Part shown: one piece after another, positions 1-12,700 of the stretch
Position numbering within the stretch: the first letter of the stretch is position 1
Layout: the number at the start of each line of letters is the position of its first letter
NCBI GenBank assembly: GCA_016713305.1
Contig: JADJPK010000031.1
Span: 124,001-188,000 of the forward strand
Source: Betaproteobacteria bacterium
Lineage (GTDB): Bacteria > Pseudomonadota > Gammaproteobacteria > Burkholderiales > Ga0077523
DNA length: 64,000 nucleotides
Direction: 5' to 3'
Notes under the pieces: generated by a model
What the model was told of the DNA's origin: nothing
The model's input: the letters and a program-made list of their open reading frames with translations, nothing else
Databases searched by the model: none
Program-made: the position numbers and the translations under genes

Positions 1-3000
1 CCAGGTGAAGTCGAGCGTGTCGGGATCGAAGCTCGCGCCTGCGGGCAGCGCTCCCGCCGTCACCGTGACGGTACGCGGTGTCTGCGCCGTGTCGACCAGC
101 ACGCCGTCCGCGCCGCGGAACGCCGGCTCGTAGAACGGATTGTCCGGATCGAAGGCGAACATCTTGATGGTGAGCGGCTGACCCTCGAAGACCTCCCACC
201 CTTCCTGCGGGTCGAACACCGGCGCGCCGTTGGCGTTGGTGACCGTGATCCGGGTGCTGACGGTGTAGCGGTAGGTGCCGTCGCTCACGCTGAACGGAAT
301 GTCGTAGGTGCCTTCCTGCGTGAACAGCGGAGTCCACTCGAACAGCCCGCTGGCGGCGTTCAGCTTGGCACCCCAGGGCAGCACGGGGCTGGAGTAGACC
401 AGCTCGCGCGTCTCGTCGCCCGAGCCTTGCAGGAAGAAGCGCACGGTGTCGCCTTCGCGCACGGTGCGGTCGGCAGGCTTGATCAGTTCGGGCGTGCGAT
501 AGCCCTCGGCGATGAGAATGTCCACGGCCACGTTGGTGACCGACACGCCGTCGGAGGCGAAGAAGCGCACGTCCTCGAACGTGCCGGCGGATTCGTAGCC
601 TGGCATCCAGCTGAAGGTACGCGTGGCCGCGTCGAACGTTGCGCCGGCCGGCAGATGGTCCGCCCACACGGTAAGGGCGTCCTGGTCGGAATCGCTCACC
701 ACCACGTTGAATTCCACGGCCACGCCTTCGCGGCCCTCGACCTGGGTCGGCACGGAGAGGAATTCCGGCGCGGAGTTGCCGCCGTCCACATCGATCACGA
801 AACGTTGCAGGGCCGTCGCGCCGCGGCTGTCGAAGACCTGGAGCGTGACAGCTTCGGTGGCGCGCACCGGCCCTTCCACCTGCCACGTGAGCAGACCCGT
901 GACCGAGTCGAAGCTCATGCCGTCGGGTCCGGACAGCAGGTAGTACACGACCGGCTGACCATCCGGATCGGTGGCGATCGCCTGGTACGTGTAGGCACTG
1001 CCCAGGACCGCATCGAGCGGCGGCTGGGAAGTGAACTCGGGCGCGCGGTTGAGCTGGGTCGCCGCGACGACGCCGGTGGAGAACTCCACCCGGCGGCGGT
1101 CCGGCGTTGCCACCGACACGGTGTGGCCCGTGGTGGAGGCGAGCGGCGCGAGCCGGCCGCCTGCGGGCAGGTTCGCGGCGAGATCGATCATCCAGCGGCC
1201 GTCGTCCGTGCGGCCCGCGGCGTCCGCGGGCACCCCGGCGTAACCGTCGTTCGGATCCAGCGTGAGCAGCGCGGGCAGCAGGATGTCGGTGTCGCCGCGG
1301 TTGGTGATGGTGACGTCGTAAGACACCGTGCCGAGCGACCGGTCGTAGCGGGTGAGGCCGAACTCGATGTCGAGATAGGCCGACAGATCGCTCACGCCCT
1401 GGAAGTGCGTGACGTAGTCGCCGGGGAGCGTCTGGCCGTACACGCTCGCGACGTCGTCGCGCACCGTGAGGGTGTAGGCATCGGGGAGCAGGTTGCCGAA
1501 CGCGAGCAGCACCGTCCGGTTCGCCGCGTCGTACTGAACCGACTGCACGGTGTAGGTGCCGGTGCCGGCGCCCGTGAGCGTGTAGTTGGCCGGATTCAGC
1601 ACGCTGCCGGACAGCGTGGCGTCGCCGGCGAACATGTCCTGGTTGAACTGGATGGACATGAAAGGCAGCGGCAGCGGCATCACCGCACCGGCCGACGGAT
1701 AGGTCGCGACGACACTGGGCGCGAACACCGGGTTCACCACATCCACCTGGTGCGACTGGCTGACCAGCAGCCGGCCGTCGGAAGTCGCGAACACCACGTC
1801 TCCGCGGGACCCGTCCTGGGCCACCGCCACGCGCCGCAGCGTGGCGACGTCCACCATGGTCAGCTCGGAACCCGCGGCGGCGGCGCCCGTGCTCGAGACC
1901 GGCCCGGCGTTGTGCGAGACGAACAGCAGCCCTTCCAGCGCCGTGCCCTTCTCGCCGAAGGCCAGCGAGTCGATGTCGGAATCGAACTCCAGCATGATCT
2001 CGGCGCGGCGCTGCTCGGTGAAGCGCACGACCTGGCGGCGATCGGGCCAGGTCACGGCCCAAAGTTCGCCCGGAGTCGTCGAACGCGAGGCTGCCGACGC
2101 GCAGGTTGCGGTCGCGGCTGTACTGCACGAACGTGCCGGTGTCCGGATCGAAGATCTGCACGCCCGAGTTGCTGGACACGAACAGACGGTCGGTGTCCGG
2201 CTCCACGGCCAGCGCGATGGTGATGCCGTCGCCGTACCGGCCGACGACTTCGCCGGTATCCGCATCGAGTTGAAGCAGCGCGCCGCCGCCGGTGGTCGCC
2301 CACAGGCGGCCCTGCCCGTCGAACGCGAGGTTGAAGACCGGATCGTCCAGGCTCGCCCAGGGCAGGCCCGCCGCACCGCCTTCGTTGGACACGCGATAGA
2401 TGTCACCGCGGTTGGCGCCGCCGGACACCAGGAAACCGCCGTCGGCCGTCTCCGCGATGGCCATCGGTCCGATGTTCCCGTGGCTCCCCACGATGCCCGT
2501 CACGAACGACTGCGCCGCGAAGGGCCGCAGCACCGTGTCGAACTCCGACACGCGGGTGAGCGGATCGGCGCTCGGGATGCCGGCCTCCGCCGCCGTGAAC
2601 AGCGGGTTGGTGGAAGGCTCCGGCGCCGGGGTCGGGGCCACGCCGAAATTCGGCGGCGTGGTGCCCTGCACCGTGGGCAGGGCGCCGAGATTGACGCCGG
2701 ATCCGTCCGGCACGGCGTTCACACCCGCGACGGGTGCCTCGCGATTGCCGGCGACGTCCGTCGACAGCGCGAGGAACTCGTACGTGTGGCCCTCCTCTCC
2801 CGTGAAGATGAGGCTGCCTTCGGCCGCCGAGACATCCCGTTGCCAGATCTTGAAGTCGCCGCCATCGGTGGCGAGGTACAGCGTGAGGTGGCCGAAGCCG
2901 GAACCGCCGGTATCGTCCTCCGCGGACCACTCCAGCGAATAGTTGTGGGTCGACCCGATGCGGTTGGCCGCAAGCGTGGTGACCGGCGCCTCGCCGTCGA

Positions 3001-3720
3001 CGAGCTGCTCCAGCACGGTGGTGTCTTCCGGCGCCATGGTGTCGAACAGCACGCGCGCCTGCGCGGTGATGGTCGCACCCGTCTGCGCCGAGTCGGCCGC
3101 TTCGACCGTGTAGGTCACGAACCCGGCACCGCCGCCCATGGCGTCGTTGGGTTTCAGCAGCCCGCGGGTGGTGTCCTGCAGCAGTTCGCCGGTCAGCGGA
3201 TCGATGGCCTGGATGAGCCAAGTGGCCGACGGCGTTTCCTGGTACAGGTCGATGCCCGCGCTCACGCGCAGGATGAAGCCGCGCGTGGCCGCGAAGTCGT
3301 ACTCGCCCTGGAACAGCGAGCGGCCCTCGGGCACGTCGATGGTGATGTCGCCGACCGTGATGTCGCCCAGCTCGAAGGTGCGGGCATCGAGATCCGGGTC
3401 GAGCGCCGTGACGACGCGAACCTCGTTCACGTAGCTGGAGGCCGCCGAACTGTTGGCGAAGCTCACCGTGTAGGGCAGCGCCTGGCCGACCGGCAGCCAG
3501 CCTTCCGTGTCGTAGGTCTGCGGGCCGGTGATGGACGCCAGACGCCCGGTGCCACCGGCGTTGCCGGACAGGTAGCGCGAGAAATCGAGCGCAGCGAACT
3601 CGTTGCCGTCCACCGGCTCGGGACCGTTGATCTGGAATTCCAGCGGCAGGCCGTCGCCACGGTTCTCGAACGGCATCCACGGCACGTAGATGCGGAACGA
3701 CTCGAAGTGCGTGTCCTGCG
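1..3720 (-). other. Propeller and Ig/cadherin-like tail of protein B within the window
   Basis: After the frame break near 3,723 the protein reads on through Ig-like strands (3,720-2,700) and a propeller-like segment at 2,560-1,760, with repeats such as LAFDGQGRLWATT, LAVEPDTDRLFVSS and SLAFDDSG. A Big_5-like domain follows (ATYPSAGAVMPLPLPFMSIQF, 1,710-1,420). From about 1,060 come cadherin/putative-Ig units with the LPAGATFD..TFSW signature, and the window ends inside one (ALPAGASFDPDTLDFTW). The gene continues past position 1. Confidence 0.7.
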
Positions 3721-6700
3721 ACAGCCCAGGTCGTAGTCCTCCAGTTCCGGAATCGCCGGCACCGGCACCTCGCCCTCGTAGCATTCGCTCTCGCGCGGAT
3801 CCCAGTATTCGATCTCGGCCATCCTGTCCTGGTCGTGGCCGTACAGTTCGCGCACCTTCTCGAAGAAGCCCAGCAGGTCGCCGTCGCTGCGGATCTCCGT
3901 GCCGCCCGGTCCGAAGAGAATGCCGGACGCGATGATGCTCATCAGGCTCACGATGTGCTGCTGCGTGCGGATGGGCGGCACCTCGCCTTCGGGCCGAAGC
4001 AGTTCGGCCTCTTCCAGCGCTGCCAGATACAGGTCCACCCACTGATCCTCGCGTGCGGCGAGTGCGAGCAGCGACGCGGGCGCGTCGTCAGCCTCGAACA
4101 GTGCCGTGCGCAGGTCGCGCGCCTTCTGCGACTGGAACGCCACGTATTCGTCGCGCGTCATGCTCGTGGACGTCGCGTAGATGTGGAAGCGGAACGGGAT
4201 GAACGGGATGATGCAGTCGTTCGGCACCGCCTCGTTCTCGTTGTACATCTTCACGAAGTCGATCTGGTTCATCGCCGCGCCCAGGCCCGGCGCCATCTCG
4301 TCCGCCTTGGCCTTGAGCGCCTCCCACCAGTCGGCGATGCCGCCGGGGCCGTTGGCGAGCTTGTCGTCGAGGTCGGGGAACTGTGCCGCCATGCGGGCGC
4401 GGAACTGGTCGAACGCCTGGTCGTGCAGCTCCTCCAGTCCGGGATACGTCTCCACGTTGAACGTGAAGCCGCCGAAACCGTCGGCCGCGAGGTCGTAGAT
4501 GAAGCCCGACGCGGCGAGCTGGCCGATGGTGTTGGTGATGGCCTCCATCTGGACCCACGGCACCGATGCGTTCGCCGAGCCTGCGGCGCCTTCCGGCGTG
4601 CCGCGCACATTGGTGTAGAAGTTGAGGTACGGCAGGCCGTACACGATGGGGTTGATGTTGAGCTGCGGCACGCCCACCTCGAAGTACGTGTACGGCGTGT
4701 CGAGGTTGGAGATGCTCTGCAGCGCGACCGAGTAGGTCGCCTGATCGCCGGCGAGGATCACCCGCGGCCCGCCCAGACCGATGGTGACGTCCGGCTCGAT
4801 GGCGCGTTCCACGAGGAACCGGTACGGCACCACGGCCGTGTCGCCGTTCGGATTGATGACCTTGAGGTCGTACAGCCCGTGGGGTGCGTCGGTGAAGTCG
4901 AACGTGGCGATGATCGTGGTGCTGTCCACCGACGTCCCACAGCAGCGGCTCGTATTCCGCGATGCCGGGCCGGACGAGCTTGACGATCGCGTTGTCCTGG
5001 AACTGCGCACCGCGGATCGTCGTGGTGACGTGCTTGCTGTCGCCGCCGGTATCCGTGTGGACCTCGGTGATGACCAGCGGCAGCAGCTCGGCCAGCAGGG
5101 TGACGGGGACGCCGTCGGCGTCCGCCTTGAAGTTGCGCACCAGGAGGTAGTAGGTGCCCGGCTCGGTGGACGGAATGATGGCCGTGAGGTCGCTCGACAG
5201 CGGGCCTTCGTAGGTCGCATCGAACAGCGCGGAGGTCGGGACGGCATCGTGCCGCACGAAGATCTCGTTGGCGCTCTGGTTGTCCGAGGCTTCCAGGGTG
5301 AGCCGCAGCGTCTGGTCGCGCGGCACCTTGATCTGGAAGAGCTTCTCCTGGCCGTCAGCCAGGGTGAGCGCGAGCGGCGTGCCGATCAGCAGCTCGTCGA
5401 CGGCAACCTCGAGATCCTCCGGTGACGCGGTCCGGTTGTTCGCCTCGTCGACACCCTCGTGCACCTGATTGAAGATGTCCGTGCGCACGATCACGCGATA
5501 GCGCCCCGGCGCCGTGCCGGGCATCAGCGTGTCGAGCGACAGCGTGTACGACTCGCCCGAATTCAGGGTGCCGGAATACGTGCCCCGGCCCAGCGGACGG
5601 TCGTTGATGTCCCAGACCGAATCCTCCGACAGGAACAGTGAATCGGTCCACGTGCCGCTCGCCGCGACCGTGCTCTGGTTCGTGACGGTCCAGGACAGCG
5701 CCACGGGCTCGCCCGACGCGCCTGAGCGGGAACATTCACGTCCGTCACCGCCAGATCGGTGGGCGGCGGCAGTTCGATCACCATGGGCACGGCGGAGACG
5801 CGCTGGTTGTTGCGCTCGTTCTCGTCCTCGAACACGGCGCCGCGCGCGTCGTAGCGGTTGGGGTCGGTGACCACGAAGACGTAGTAGGCCTCGGTCGCGA
5901 GATCGGTCGGCACGGTGAACGTGCGTTCGATCTCGTAGGACGCCCCGGCCGCCAGGCCACCTTCGCGGCGGATCGACGCGATGAAGCGGTCCGCCCGGGT
6001 GTCGAGGAAGGCGTCGCGCGACAGGTAGACGAGGTCCTCCCACATCGACTGCTGGTACGGGGTGTCGCCACCCAGATTGGTGACCGTATAGGACAGGTCG
6101 AAACCCTGGCCGCGGATCGCGCGCAGCGGAACGCCCAGTTCGGTGACCTGCAGATCGGGCGCGACGAAAGGCGTGATCGTCACGGGCTTGGCGGTGACGT
6201 TGTTGCCCTCGCCCTGGAACTCGGCCACCTGGTCGCCGACCACGCGCAGCCCCTGGAACCGCGTGGAGATGTTGGAGGCGTTGTAGGGCGATCCGGCAAC
6301 GTTCGCGTCGGTCATGGCGATGACGTTGAACGCGCCTTCGATGTCGAAGGGGATCGTGATGCGCACCGTCGCCGTGTACGACGCGTTCACGTCGAGCACG
6401 CCGTCGCGGTGGAACTCCGCGATCGCCGGCCGCGCCGGATGGGTCTCGTCCTTGAGCAGCGCGTCGTAGACGTCCAGCGAGGGGTCGAAGGACAGCACGA
6501 TGCGGTCGGTCCAGCCCCTCTGCCGCGTCGCGCGGTTGCCCACGTTGGTCACGGTGAACGTGACGTCCACCGTGCTGCCGGCGGCGATGGTGGCCGGGAC
6601 CTGCAGGTCGGTCACGCGCAGGTCGGGCTCGCGGTAGATCACCGGCAGTGCCGCCTGGCCCATGTTGTTGAGCGGGTTCTCGTACGCGCGGCTGTAGTAG

Positions 6701-9700
6701 AACTCGTATGGATCGCCCACGCGGAAGTTGCCGTCGCCGCTTTCCACCGTCCACGGCAGTATGCCCGGCAGGCCGACCGGATTGACGTTGGCGAAGACGT
6801 AGATGTAGTACTGCCCCTCGATCCCGGCCGGCAGCGTCACTTCGATGTCACGCGTGTAGCTCGCATGTCCGGCAAGGGAACCCGTGTTGGGCTGCTGCAC
6901 CGAGGCGAGCAGCGTCACGCGATTCGGATCGGCAATGAACGTCGGGTCCTTGGACAGGTAGATCTTGTCCGTCCAGTACTGCGTCTGCCGCCAGATCGCC
7001 TGGTCCGAATCGTTGGTGACGGTATAGCGGATGACGGTCTTCTCGCCCGAGTAGGCCGAGGCTTCCGGCACGACCGTCGACACCTTGAGGTCCGGAATGC
7101 GGTCGGTGACGAGCGTGGACGTGTGGCCGAGGTTGTTGGCGGTGTTGAGCTCCGTGGGCCGCACCAGACCCGTGTCGAGCCGGACGTGCACGTACTGCCC
7201 CTTGGCGGAAGGCTCCAGCCAGATCGTCTGCGTGTTGGTGTAGGCCTCGTTCGGGTTGAGCGCCTTCACCGGCTGGAACTGGCCGAGGAAGAACTGCTTG
7301 GCACCCTGTGCATCCAGCACCGGGTTGTCCGACAGGTAGACGTTCTCGTACCAGCCGCCCGTGGCAGCGCCCTCTCCCACGTTCGCGATGGTCCACGACA
7401 TGGTGTACTGCTCGCCGGCGAATTCCACCGGCTCGACGTTCACCGACTGCACCTCGAGATCCGGGTGCAGGATGATCGGGGGGATGCCGATCAGGTCGAT
7501 CGCGCGGGCCTTGTAGTTGTTGTTGTTGACCTCGTGCGGATCGTCCGGATTGACGTTGATCGCCAGCGTGTCTTCCAGGATCTGCGCGTACGGATCGACC
7601 CACGGCGTGATGTAGTACGTGCCGGAGACGACGCTGTCGGGCAGGTTCACCGAGACGACGCGGTCGTAGCCCGCATTGCGGGCGAGCGAGCCGCCGTTGT
7701 ACGCGAAGCTCGTGAGCAGCACGTCGCCCTGCCCCGGGTGCGGACGGTTCTTGTCCTTGGTGAGCCAGATCTGCTCGGTCCACTGGCCGATGTCGCTGGG
7801 GCCGCTGCCGAGGTTGGTGACGGTGTAGCGCACCTCGATCTGGTTGCCCTCGAACGCCTGTGCCGGAGCGACCACGTCGCTCACCACGATGTCCGCGAAC
7901 GGCCAGGGATTCACGTAGATCGGCAGCCGCGCGATGTTGTTGCCGTCGTTGGGCCACTCGTCCACCGATCCGCCCTGGTCGGCGACCACGAGGGCGTACA
8001 CCGTGCCGCGGAACCGCTTGGGCACCTGGAAGGTGCTCGTGAGGGACAGGTACTGCTCTCCCGGCTCCAGCGCCGCGCCGTTGGACAGGCTGCTCACCAG
8101 GATGTCGTCGGAGGTCACCTTGTCGTCGAGCGACAGGTAGACACGGTCGGTCCAGTTGGGCACGGTGGTCGCCACGGGGCCCTGGTTGATGACCACGAAC
8201 TCGATCGATGCCGTGCCGCCGGCATCCACCACGTCCGGACCGGTCACCGAGAACACCTGCAGGTCGGGCCGCGGCAGCACCGTGACGGAGATCTGCGTAT
8301 CGTCGGCGGACTGGTTGTTGTCCTCCCGCGTGTGCTCGTACACCGTGTTCTGCGAGTCCGTGCGCACGAGGATCTCGTAGCGCTCGCTCGTGTGCAGCGG
8401 GATCGTGACCTGCTCGCGCCGGGTGTAGGTCTTGCCCGCCTCGAGCGGGCCCTGGAACGTGTAGGTGCCGATGGCGGCGCCGGCCCCCGTCTCGCCGAAC
8501 TTGCGCAGGTACACCGTGTCGGTCCACACCCCGTCGGCGTCGCCCAGCCCCTGGTTGAGGACGGTCCACGACACGTCGATGGCGGAGCCCTCGGCGGCGA
8601 CCTCGGGAGTCACGATGGACGTCACCACGAGATCCGGCGGCGGCGTCAGCGACACGTGGAACACGCCCGACACGCGGGTGTTGTTGCCGGTGTATACGAA
8701 TTCGAACGGACCGCCGGTTTCCACCACGATCGTGTAGTCGCCCTCAATGCCGTCGGGCAGCGTGACCGTGCCCGTGCGCGTGTACGTGCCATCGGGCGCG
8801 AGGAAGCCGATGTGGCTGAAGCTGCCGAGGAAGATGCGCTGGCTGCCGTCGGCGTTGGGGCTCAGATAGATGCGGTCGGCCCACTCGCTGCGGTCGGTGA
8901 GTCCGATGCCGGCGTTGCGCACCGTCCACTGCACGTCGAGGCTCTGGCCGCTGTAGGCGGTGCCCGCGGGCGCCGCCGCGTCGATGACGAGATCGGCGTA
9001 CGGAATGAACATCACGTCGAAGGGCGCGGCATCGGCCGCCGCGTTGTTCGCTTCCAACCCGTTCTCGAAGACCTCGCCGTTCGCGTCCGCGCGGACGAAC
9101 AGCGTGTAGCGGCCCTGGAACCGCGCGGGCAGCAGGAAGGTCTCGGTCCGCGTGTAGCTCGCGCCCACGGCAAGCGCGCCGTCGTGCGTGAACCGGGCAA
9201 GGACGACGTCGTCGCCATTGCCGGCGACGGCATCCGCGGAGGCCACGACCGCATCGGTCCACTGCGCGGTCCTGCCCGCGCCGTTGCCCTCGTTGGTGAC
9301 CTTCCACGACACGGTGACGGGTATCGGATCGCCGATGTTGAGGTTCGGCGCTTCGACTTCGGACACCACGAGATCGGCGTACGGCGCGAGATCCACGGAG
9401 AAGGCCCGGTCGCCCGTGTTGTTGCCCTCGGCGTTGAGTTCCGTCACGGCGTTGCCCGCGTCGCTCACCACGACGAACCAGTAGTCGCCGGTGGCATCGA
9501 TGGGGACCTCGAAGGACGTGGAGGCGGTGTACGACTCGCCCGTGCCGAGCGTGCGCGCGGCGGAAACGGAGCCCAGCAGCGTGTCGCCGCTGTTGTAGAC
9601 GCGGTCGCGCGACAGATAGATGCGGTCGGTCCACGTGGCGGACAGCGGGCTCGAGCCGACATTGCGGACGTCCCACTCCGCCTGCATCACGGAGCCGGAC

Positions 9701-12700
9701 TGCGCGGTATCCGCGGCCCTCACGGCCTGCACCGCGAGGTCGGGGTGGACGATGGCGAGCGTGCCGTCGGTGGCACGCTGGTTGTTGTTCTCGTAGGGCG
9801 TCTCGTAGATGCGCTGGGTGGCGTCGGTCACCACGAGGACGCGGTAGTTGCCGTCGCCCAGGTTGGGCAGGACGATCTGCGCGGAGGCCGAATAGCCCTC
9901 GCCCGCCGCCAGCGTGCGCGCGATGTCCACGCTCGCCACCTGCACTGCATCGGACAGACTGCCCGTGGGGGTGAGGTAGACCCTGTCGGCCCAGCTGCCG
10001 GAGATCTGCGCTTCGCCGAGGTTTCGCACCGACCAGGTGACGGTCCGCGTCTCGCCCGGCACGCCTCCGGCGGGCAGGAAGACCTCCGCCACCTGCAGAT
10101 CTGCCACGGGGGCGGGCGCGAGCGCCATGGGCTGCAGACTGCGGCCCGTGTTGTTGCCCTCCAGCTCGCCCTCGAACACGGCGCCATCGGCATCCGTGCG
10201 CACCAGCACGTGGTACTGGCCCGTCATGTTGTTGGGTGCGAAGACGGTCGTCGTGAGCGTGTAGGAGCCGCCCGCTGCCACGGCGCCGGTGCGCAGTGCC
10301 TGGCCGAGTTGCAGGTCACCCGCGTCGAGCACGTCGTCCGCCGACAGGTACACGGTATCGCGCCACTGGGCGGCGTCCGTCGCCGCGTCCCCCGCGTTGC
10401 GCACGCGCCAGGCGAGCGTGATGGAATCGCCGCCCCGCGCACTGGCCGGCGCATCGACCACTTCCACCTGCAGGTCGGCCCGCGGCGCCGTGAGATCCAC
10501 GGCGTGCGGCGTCGACGTGTTGTCGGCCCGGGTGTCGGGTTCCGCGACGGCCTGCAGCGCATCCGCCGTCACGGCCAGATAGAACACGCCATCCAGCCGC
10601 AGCGGCAGCGTGATCGTGGCGGAGGCGTCGTAGGTGCCGCCAGCGCTGAGCGCGGCTTCGCGCGCAATGGTCGCGAGCACGATATCGTCGGCGTCGCCGA
10701 TCGTCGTGTCATCGCTCAGCACGATGCGGTCGACGAACCCGGTACCGGTGCCTACGCCGCCTTCGTTGGCGACGCTCCATTCGATGAGGGCGGTCTGTCC
10801 GCCGCGCGCCGTGTCGGGCGCGGAGAACGAGGTGACGACCAGATCGGCATAGAGCTTTTCGGCGGCCGTGAACACGAAGGCGGCCGAGTTGTTGTTCTCG
10901 GCAGAAGCGCCGCCGGCCGTGAGTTCGATCAGGGCACCGGTTCCGGACGCGTTCTGGTCGGCGAAGACGGTGATCTCGATGCGACCCGTGCCGCGCAGCC
11001 CGTCGGGCAGGCGCAGGGAGAAACTGCGCTCGACCGAGCCGCCGGGGGCGACCGGACCATTGCCTGCCAGCGCCGGATCGTAGAACGAGGCGCCGTTGAA
11101 CAGCGTTTCGCCCGTGTCCAGATTGCGCACCTGGATGCGGTCGTTCCATCCGGAAGGAGTGGTCGCGATACCGCCGTTGACGTCTTCCCAGCGCACGGTG
11201 ATGTTGTCGCCCGCCTGCACGGCGGCCTGGTCGATGCGCACGTTGCGGACCGTGAGATCCGGTGTCGACGCCACGGTGACGCGTTGCAGGTTGTTGGCCT
11301 CGGCGTCGTCCTGGGCGTTGCTTTCGAAGACCTGGCCCGATACGTCCGTGGTGACGGCGAAATCGATCTGGCCGCTGCCGGCGGTGCCTTGCGGCCACGT
11401 GAAGGTGAAGCTCCGCGTGCGCGTGCCACCCGCCGCCAGGGCACCCTCGACTTCCGCGCTGTGCGTCTGCGACGCATTGACGATGGTCTGGCCGGTGCTG
11501 AGGTTGCGCACCAGGATGCCGTCGCTCCAGGGCGCGGCGGCCGCGGCATCGCCCGCGTTGTTCACCGTCCAGGAGACCGTGACGCTCTGGCCTGCCGCCC
11601 AGCCGCTCGGTGGCGAGATGGCAAGCCCCGTCACGCGAAGATCGGGATAGGGCGATGGGAGCGAGACGAGGCTCACGGCCGTCGTGTTGTTGAGTTCGGC
11701 GAGCGCGCCCGCGACCTCGGTGACCACGTTCGAGACGTCGGTGGTGACCTCGAAGCGCAGGTTGCCCACGCCCTGGTTGCCTGCGGGCAGCGTGAACGTG
11801 GCCTGGCGCGCCCGGCGTTCGCCGGGCAGCAGCGGATCATCCGCGGCCTCGCCCAGATCGGTGTAATCCACCAGCACGTTGCGGATCAGTTCGCCGCGGT
11901 CGACGTTGCGCACCAGCACGCGGTCCAGCCACGGCGCGGTGGCAGGTTCGGAGCCGTCGTTGACGACTTCCCACGTCACCGTGACCGTGCCGCCCGCGCG
12001 CACTTCACCCCCTGCCGGCGTGATCACGACGTTCCGCACCGTGAGATCGGCCCCCGGCTGCGCGCCGATGCCGGAGATCATGATGCGTTCCTGCTCGGGC
12101 ACCGGCTGCACGTTGAACCCGTACGTGGCGGTCGCACTGGTGGCGAGGTAGTAGCGGCCTTCCACCAGCAGCGTGTACGTGCCGTCGTAGGGCAGCGTCG
12201 TCACGTCGACGTCGTTGCTCGGCATGTACGTCGGACCCCACACCGTGCGGCCCCACGGGTCCAGCAGGCGCCAGTACGTGTCGCCGCCGCTGTTGCTCTG
12301 CCGGTCGAAGAAGAACCGGTCGCCCGCGTCGGCGTCGAAGCGATAAATGGACGTCGCGGAGGCCGGGTTGAGCGTGCCCGACACGAGCGTGCCCGGATCG
12401 ATGTCCACGGCCGTCGACAGATCGAGCAGTCGGATGGCGTAGTCGGCGACAGCATCGTTCAGGCCGTCCACCGACAGTGTGTACTCGCCGGGCGGCAGAT
12501 CGCGGATCGTGAGCCCGTCGTAGGAATCGAACTGGTACGAGCGGACGTCCGTGAACTCGGCCCCGCGCGGCCCCGTGAGCGAGAAGCGCACGTTGGTATT
12601 GGGCGTCTGCACGTCGACGTAGATGCGCTTGGCCTCCGTCAGCGTGAACGTGTAGCGGTCCGTCTCACCGGGCGCCGAAAGGGAACCGGCGGCGATCTCG

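Noticed and set aside
427..4983. Several plus-strand open frames at the left edge
   Set aside because: All are antisense to gene B, whose minus-strand frame gives recognisable Ig, propeller and cadherin-like strands throughout, once three frame breaks are allowed.
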